A stretch of DNA of 64,000 nucleotides from Helichrysum umbraculigerum (Eukaryota; Streptophyta; Magnoliopsida; Asterales; Asteraceae): the NCBI GenBank assembly GCA_949592205.1, contig CATIUR010000001.1, positions 63,878,559 to 63,942,558 of the forward strand, in the 5' to 3' direction. Below are positions 57,979 through 64,000 of this stretch, one piece after another. Each line of letters opens with the position of its first letter. The first letter of the stretch is position 1. The position numbers were made by a program, and so were the translations under genes. The notes beneath the pieces were generated by a model. It made no database searches. It was not told where the DNA came from and saw only the letters and a program-made list of their open reading frames with translations.

Positions 57979-58441
57979 TTGATTCTAATCAACGATGTTG
58001 TTGTACTGGTAATCATAAGTTAATGTTCTACCATCTTGCATCTGTTGTCGAATTACCATAACTGTCCATCACATTGTATTCTTCTCTCTTCACCAGTCTA
58101 ATCTTTCATTGTATGTCTATGTCAAAGAAAATAAGGTATTGGAATGATATATTTATATTAATTAATGTAGTATACTAATACTAGTCTCTGTGTTTGTAAG
58201 ACTTGTAAAAGTGATTCCAGCCATTTTTGGACCTTGTAATTTATTTATTTCAATAAACTTATTTTATTATGTCTTCTTAGGAAATACCAGTTCTTATTTT
58301 GTTATCTTGATAACTTATGATCGTGCTAAAACTGAAGTTGCGTTTTAATTGGTAAGACAGATCAATGAAAAGGATCTATTATGGTAAAAAGTAGTCCTAA
58401 GAATTCTTAGGTGTGTAACATGTTTTTTATCTTTCTAAGAG
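57979..58441 (+). other. 3' end of the MO25-like gene and downstream DNA
   Basis: Likely 3' UTR with an AATAAA polyadenylation hexamer at 58252-58257. No further gene. Confidence 0.5.
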
Positions 58442-58570
58442 CAGAGGTAGTGGAGTGGGCAAATGGTCGGTGTTCACCGACTTGAACGTTGGGATCCGGC
58501 GTTTATCATGCTGGATTCAAATGTATTTTATTTTTTCTTTTGTTTTTCTTTTTAATTGATTGTTTCAAAA
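58442..58570 (+). mobile_element. Possible tRNA-derived SINE
   Basis: AGGTAGTGGAGTGGGC (box A-like) and GCTGGATTCAAATG (box B-like) lie about 60 bp apart and are followed by a T-rich tail. No target duplication found. Weak call. Confidence 0.3.
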
Positions 58571-59062
58571 CCTTTGTTGTGGGTCTATTTAAACTTCGAG
58601 TTGAACATTGAATCATTCCTCTCAAAATCGTATCCGTGTTAAACTTCATGGCACCAGAACAATTACTTCTCGTGCTCTAATAACATTATACTACAACATA
58701 TCTGCATTTATAAATAAATGCAGTTAGAAATATTATTATAGAAATCAAAACTGAATTTTACTTGTACAAATATAATCGAATATGCTAACTCGCACATGGG
58801 TATATGCCCTTTACTATGAAAAAGGTAAAAATATTCCTCTTGCAATATATAACATTGTTTTATTATTTATTTATTTATTTATTAGTTTTGTCACATGTAT
58901 TTCCTATTAATTAACTTTCATATCTGAAGATCGATATTCATCATTAATATAAAGATTGGATAAAACAAATTGCATTTAGTAAGAATTAACATCAAGTACT
59001 GTAATACGCTTTTTATCAAGTTAGAACTTCCTGTTATCTCTCAATGATTTTGCACGCATTTA
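58571..59062. other. Intergenic AT-rich DNA
   Basis: Contains a TTTA microsatellite (58858-58885). Nothing else recognised. Confidence 0.4.
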
Positions 59063-59134
59063 GGGTGTGTTTGGTAACAAGTAGCTCGAGCCGTAGATTG
59101 TAGCTGGAGCTGGAGATTGTGGTTTTTCAAACTA

Positions 59135-59676
59135 CAGTAGAACATCTATAATTTAATACTCGATAAATTAATAACCTCGATAAAATTAATAATTTGTCCG
59201 GCCACAACTTGGGACCAGTACAAAATTGGACCCCAATCTATAAAATAATAATTTTTTTGAAATCCCAATGTAAATATATTGGTCCCAGCGAAGCTATAAA
59301 TTAATAATTACTAAAATATTCCAAAATTCTAGTATTGTCTAGTAAAAAATGAATCTATAGTCACTTGTTTTTTTGTGAACTTCAAATCTATATTGAGTTC
59401 ATCTTTAAATCTCATCATTTCACTTAAGAGTTGAGGCAAGTTCATTAATGTGTGAATGTACATGGGTATTTTGAAGGTCTTGTTTCTGTTTTATTCAAAT
59501 AGGTAAAGTGAATGGATATGGAAATGTTGAAAGTCGATGCATTAATTTGAGAGTTGCTCACGAATATAAGTCAACTCTTTAAATTAATAATTTATTAATT
59601 TATCGATATAATAATATCTCGCTAAATTAATAAAATATCCCGGTCCCAACATTATTAATTTATAGAGGTTCTACTG
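59135..59676. mobile_element. Nested MITE with CAGTAGAACMTCTATAA termini and TA duplication
   Basis: Left CAGTAGAACATCTATAATTTAATA and right TTAATTTATAGAGGTTCTACTG are inverted repeats. TA flanks both sides (59133-59134, 59677-59678), as for Tc1/mariner-type elements. No transposase. Confidence 0.75.
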
Positions 59677-59796
59677 TACTTGAAAAAACTACTCAAAAAA
59701 AGGGATTCTCGGAAATTCTTTTTTTTAATAATCCCTACTATAATTTTGTTACCAAATGGGGATTAGGAGATTGAGATTATGAAAACTAGAAGCCCA

Positions 59797-60127
59797 GGGT
59801 GCGTTTAGTTACAGAAACTCTCCACTTTTCCAGAAAAAATCTCTAAGAAAACAAGAAAATTAGAAAACGTGTTCAAATTCAAGTTTTTCTAATAAACTTT
59901 TCTAAGAAAAGGAAAATCCTTGTTTTCCCTTTTATAACTACAAAGTTGAAAACTACTTTTGATGGTTTTCCATCTCTACTCTTCCTTGGAAAATGAAAAC
60001 TCCACCCCTTGCAACTAAACGCGTTTTCAAGATTTTCCATGCTTTTCTAGAGATGTAAAACACTTCTCATTCTCTAGAGAAATGGAAAAAGAAAAATGGG
60101 GAAATTTTTCTATAACTAAACGCGCCC
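59797..60127. mobile_element. Nested MITE with GGGTGCGTTTAGTTA termini
   Basis: Left GGGTGCGTTTAGTTACAGAAA and right TTTTCTATAACTAAACGCGCCC are inverted repeats. Non-coding, about 330 bp. Confidence 0.65.
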
Positions 60128-60164
60128 GACCCATAATCCTCTAAAATTATGTGCTAAACACACT

Positions 60165-60720
60165 CTTAATGACCGGAATATATTTTCTTTGCTTTTACCA
60201 ATAACTCATTTCCCACGTTTAGCTTTATGAGAAAAAAAAGGGAAAAAAAAATAGAGTAGTAATAATAACGAAGATATAAGAAAAAATAAAGCTTAGGGAA
60301 AAATGCGTTTTGGGTGATCCACTTTTAGTGATTTCGAATTATACAACATACCATCCATATTTTTTTATTAGGGTAAAAATTACTGCCAAATCAACAATAG
60401 ACATAGTAGATTCAATTTGACAGGATGATTAAAAGACTTGTACATTATTCTTATTTATGAAAATAAATGAGTTAAAGATTTGTAGTTATGCGTGTTAATA
60501 CATTTGAGTTTCGAAAGTTACAATATAATTACATGAACAACAAAGTAATAGACATGTGTTTTGGTTAAAAAAAAATGATGAGCTAATTTTAGAATAATAA
60601 CACATAAGGTTAACGAAAAGAAAAAACTTTATATATTATTTTCTTTGCTTTTACCAAAAACATGTAAATTTTCTTTCTTCTACCTACCTCGAGAGGACAC
60701 GAGAGAGGGTATTATTGTCC
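60165..60720. other. Upstream region of the VTC4-type gene
   Basis: AT-rich, no gene. TATATTATTTTCTTTGCTTTTACCA occurs here (near 60630) and as a near copy at about 60180, suggesting a small duplication. Confidence 0.35.
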
Positions 60721-60723
60721 ATT

Positions 60724-60741
60724 GACCAATAGTATAAAAAA
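60724..60741 (+). promoter_or_regulatory. Putative CCAAT/TATA promoter of the VTC4-type gene
   Basis: GACCAATAG followed directly by TATAAAAAAGG, about 100 bp before the start codon. Spacing is tight but the TATA match is good. Confidence 0.45.
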
Positions 60742-60831
60742 GGCAATGGAGTGGCGTTTTTGTGTTAAAGTTGCATATCATCACTTAAATAATCACTGCT
60801 CAACCAGTCTTGCTTCATCGGCGATTTTTTA

Positions 60832-63579
60832 ATGGCGGAACACGGTATTATTCATCTCTTCTCTCTACAGCTAACACACATTCAATTCTTCTGTATGTAT
60901 GTATGTTATCGCTATCAATTCCTATAATATTATTTTTATGTATCTCAGATTCTTCGCTGAGTGATTCTTCGCTGAGTGAGTTCCTAACCGTCGCTGTTGA
61001 TGTAGCCAAGGAAGCTGGAGAGGTCTGTTTTAGTTTGTTAGGTTTCACTTTCAATTCAAACTCTTTTTTTTTTTTTTTTTTTTTACTTTAATTAATAATG
61101 ATAAATAAATTTCAGGTTATTCGGAAAGCATTTTACCAGACTAAGCATGTGGAACATAAAGGATCGGTATCATCTTTTTATATATTTTTCGTCTCCATTA
61201 CAGTAGTCGAATATCATGTATTATTAATTATTATTATTATTATTATATTTACATTTAAATAATGGAAATTTAAACCACAAAGACACATTTGAGTAATTTC
61301 AAAGTAGAAATCTCAAGTAAATATGTTAATCACCACAATTATCTTGAATCTCAATGCAGGTGGATTTAGTTACAGAAACTGATAAAGCTTGTGAAGATCT
61401 CATATTTAATCATTTAAAGCATCATTTTCCGACCCACAAGGTTGAACATCATACCCTTACAATTATTGCTTCTTTTAGCTTAATTGCTAGAATCTTTTAT
61501 TTATCTGTATGAGGGGTTAAAGAAGTTTAACATTTTCTGCTTTTTGTTCAACCTGTAATACATCTTAGTTTATTGGAGAAGAAACCACTGCTGCTAATGG
61601 TGTAACTCAGCTCACTGATGAACCAACTTGGATAGTTGATCCTCTTGATGGAACTACCAACTTTGTGCATGGGTACTTTTTCAGATCTTAAGCTGTAAAC
61701 TGTAGTCCCTACATTCTGAAAAAAAACATTTAGTTCTAAATTTAGTTACTTTAATTGATTTCTAATTTGAATGCCATTTGCAGGTTCCCCTTTGTGTGTG
61801 TTTCTATTGGTCTCACCATTGGAAAGATCCCAGTAGTTGGGGTCGTTTACAATCCAATCATGAACGAGGTGAGGCTTACTATACCGTAATAATTTAATTA
61901 AGTGGCAGTTGTTCTGCATGGCAATCCCTTGAAAGGCCAAACTATAGCCCAAGTACAGATTTAATTGACAATTATCAGTGTAGATAACTAATGGGTTTGG
62001 GATGTGCGTTGTAGCTTTTCACTGCCATTGATGGAAAAGGTGCTTTTCTTAATGGAAATCCTATTGAAGGTAAAGTCGTAAGGATACTTCCTGATTGCCT
62101 TGCATTTGCTTGATAACATTCTCATCCTCGGGGCATCTTATAGTTTCGTGTTTTCTTATCTTATACTGCAGTATCTTCTCAATCTGAACTGGTGACATGC
62201 CTCCTTATGACAGAGGTAACATTTCATTGCATTTTGCCTTATCATTAGTAACGACTATCAATAAATCTTAAAATTATTTCAAACCATATTCAATACAGTA
62301 CAAATGTAAAGGTCTCAATTATTTTTTATAATAGTATACTTTTCAAGAACTAACTTTTAGTTTTGATGTTGCCCATTTATAACATAAGTGTCTTGCAAAA
62401 ATTTGATGTGGTGAATAGTATTTTTCCCGAATTGGTGTAAAATGAGATGATGAATAGTGTTATAGCATCCCCAATGTATGCACAACATCCAAGAAATGTT
62501 ACCTTTTGTATATCGTGTGCAATATATTGTGCATGCCTATTTGGGATTGTATGACTCTTATAACCATGATATCTGCTTAAGATATCAGCACCGTGGCTTC
62601 CAACTCAAATGAGCTTTGATTTATTCCATTCTCATCTGTTTACAAGCTTCTTCTAGCTAACTGTTCTAAGGCCGACACAGATTTTCATTAGTGTCGATAT
62701 CTTCACATGAATCGTAATGAACTTACCAGAAAATAGTTTGTCCAATTGTTACTAGTTAATAAGTGGGATGCCGGTCTGGACATAAGTGAAAGACAATATA
62801 GCTTTTACCTATGTAGCTCTGTTGTGAAGGTAAATCAACATTGTTTATCTATGAGCAGGCTGGAACCAAGCGTGATAAGGCCAATCTTGATGCCACCACA
62901 AATAGAATCAATAGCCTACTATACAAGGTAAAACCATAACACCACAGTATTTGCGTTGATTTGAGATTATAAATCAGTGACAGATGACTCCAAGTATTAA
63001 ATATCTTTTTTAATCAGGTAAGATCACTCAGGATGGGAGGCTCTTGTGCACTGGGTCTCTGTGGGGTTGCATGTGGGAGGCTTGATATATTCTATGAGCT
63101 TGGATTTGGTGGTCCTTGGTATGAATTATGAAAGTCCCTTTTATATTTTGTGTATTCTTACATTTTTGGAGGTGGCAAAATGGGTAGGTTGGGTATTATG
63201 TCACGAAGGGTATATTTTTTCGCAAGTTTGAAATGGGTAGGTTGGTTTTGCTCAAAACATGTGTTTTCCACATCAGATTATTTCAGTAATAATCTATATT
63301 TATATTAAGAAACTGCTATAGGAGGTTTTTATTTATCAAAAAAGCAACTTGGTGGCTACTTATAACAATTTGGGCCATTTCGACCCATTTCACCCTTAGA
63401 GATTGAACATAACTCCGAATTGATCCATATATAAAGAAATGGGTCCAAATTGCCACATATGTTAAATTTGATTGAGGTTTTGTGAGTTTATATTGCTGCG
63501 ATGGCCTTGATCTTTTTCATAGGGATGTAGCAGCAGGTGTTGTGATTGTTAAAGAAGCTGGTGGTCTCATTTTTGACCC
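60832..63579 (+). CDS. VTC4: L-galactose-1-phosphate phosphatase / inositol monophosphatase (VTC4 type), 3' end outside window
   Basis: Mg-dependent phosphatase that in plants releases L-galactose from its 1-phosphate in ascorbate synthesis and also hydrolyses myo-inositol phosphate. Exons: 60832-60844, 60949-61022, 61116-61166, 61360-61440, 61569-61672, 61784-61868, 62015-62069, 62172-62215, 62859-62927, 63018-63118, 63523-63579. The frame is continuous (736 nt) and all introns are GT-AG. Metal and catalytic motifs of the family are present: GEE at residues 76-78, WIVDPLDGTTNF at 94-105 and WDVAAG at 226-231. The lead VDLVTETDKACEDL is also typical. About 244 residues of an expected 270 are visible; the last exon is beyond 64000. 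Exon 1 (13 nt) and its intron are inferred from the family N-terminus and are the least certain part. Exon 2 has a 15-bp tandem duplication giving DSSLSDSSLS. Confidence 0.9.
63169..63462. mobile_element. MITE-like insertion in VTC4 intron 10
   Basis: Left GGAGGTGGCAAAATGGGTAGGTTGGG and right GAAATGGGTCCAAATTGCCACATATG are inverted. Same style as the insertions in the MO25 introns. Confidence 0.6.
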
Positions 63580-63647
63580 GTAAGAATATAATATTGTTAA
63601 TATGATATTAATTCTCCTTTTACTTTACTAATGGTACCCCGTATTAG

Positions 63648-64000
63648 GGGTGGTAATTCGGGTAGGGTCGAGTCGACCCGCTCGGGTTACCGAGTTTGTG
63701 GGTCAGAAGTAGACGACCCAAACCCGACCTGATTTTATAATCGGGTTGAGTATTTCAACCTGACCCAACCTTACCCGACCCAGATTACCCATTTATCTAG
63801 TGAGATCAATATGTTTTCGGGTCATTTTCTGTTAACGGATCAAATTCAGGTCAAATAGATCACATTAATAAGCATAAAATTGTTTATAAAATTCAAAAAA
63901 ATCGTATCACTTATTAAGTTTATCAAAATTTAATACTAAAACACTATTAAATACGTCAGATTATTATATTAAAAAAAATCTTCTACATTTTTAGCTACAT
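63648..64000. mobile_element. MITE-like insertion in VTC4 intron 11 (right end outside or unresolved)
   Basis: Begins AGGGGTGGTAATTCGGGTAGGGTCGAG and continues with GGGT/ACCC-rich then AT-rich sequence to the window edge. Confidence 0.4.

Larger units (their letters stand above)
59063..60164. mobile_element. Outer MITE (hAT-like ends) with two MITEs nested in it
   Basis: Left GGGTGTGTTTGGTAACAAG and right TGCTAAACACACTC are inverted ends of the kind found in hAT-type MITEs. Two further elements with different termini lie inside, at 59135-59676 and 59797-60127. Confidence 0.55.

Noticed and set aside
61746..61952. 68-residue - strand frame in the VTC4-type gene
   Set aside because: Antisense to exon 6 and intron 6, with no family features.

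Overview
This is a nuclear window from a flowering plant, most likely a eudicot. The evidence is spliced genes with GT-AG introns, a plant-type MO25 protein, an L-galactose-1-phosphate phosphatase gene (VTC4 type), tRNA-primed LTR retrotransposons, LINE remains and many MITEs. An asterid or Asteraceae source is a guess from the repeat style only. I recognise no tRNA, rRNA or CRISPR array.

Positions 1-28 kb are nested and decayed retroelements. A Ty3/gypsy element of Athila/Tat type (element A, + strand; integrase end 6-620, 3' LTR 1963-3447) lies inside a member of a second family (B', 3448-15451). The LTR of B' is itself split by a young gag-only retrotransposon (element C, 6778-14661, - strand, CTATA target duplication). 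Then follow a truncated LTR (about 15.6-17.1 kb), an old coding remnant split by a solo LTR (19777-22626, GTTGG duplication), a low-complexity stretch, a solo LTR of the B family (24477-27042) and a LINE remnant (28.2-28.9 kb).

Positions 28951-48502 are the main find: a 19.55-kb tandem array LTR-internal-LTR-internal-LTR of family B on the - strand, inserted into the LINE with one AACTC target duplication at its outer ends. Each internal region has an Asp-tRNA-type primer site and one long polyprotein frame: gag, an aspartic protease (DLGA...ILGRPF), an acidic linker, then about 550 residues of a domain I cannot assign. No reverse transcriptase, RNase H or integrase is present. The last domain weakly resembles EXO70; this is a hypothesis. 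Copy 1 carries one stop codon. Copy 2 carries three stops and a frameshift in gag-protease, but its C-terminal domain is open. The two copies differ mostly by synonymous changes there, and only the middle and right LTRs share a 584-bp extension, so the array probably joins two different elements rather than being a simple local duplication.

Positions 48.5-64 kb are gene-bearing. The rest of the LINE is followed by a fold-back MITE containing a solo LTR (48973-51796), then an intact 11-exon MO25-like gene (52236-57978, 338 aa). An intergenic stretch with three nested MITEs follows, then a VTC4-type gene (60832 to beyond the right edge; 11 exons visible). Introns of both genes carry MITE-like insertions, and MO25 intron 6 has a poly(A) retroposed insertion with 14-bp target duplications.
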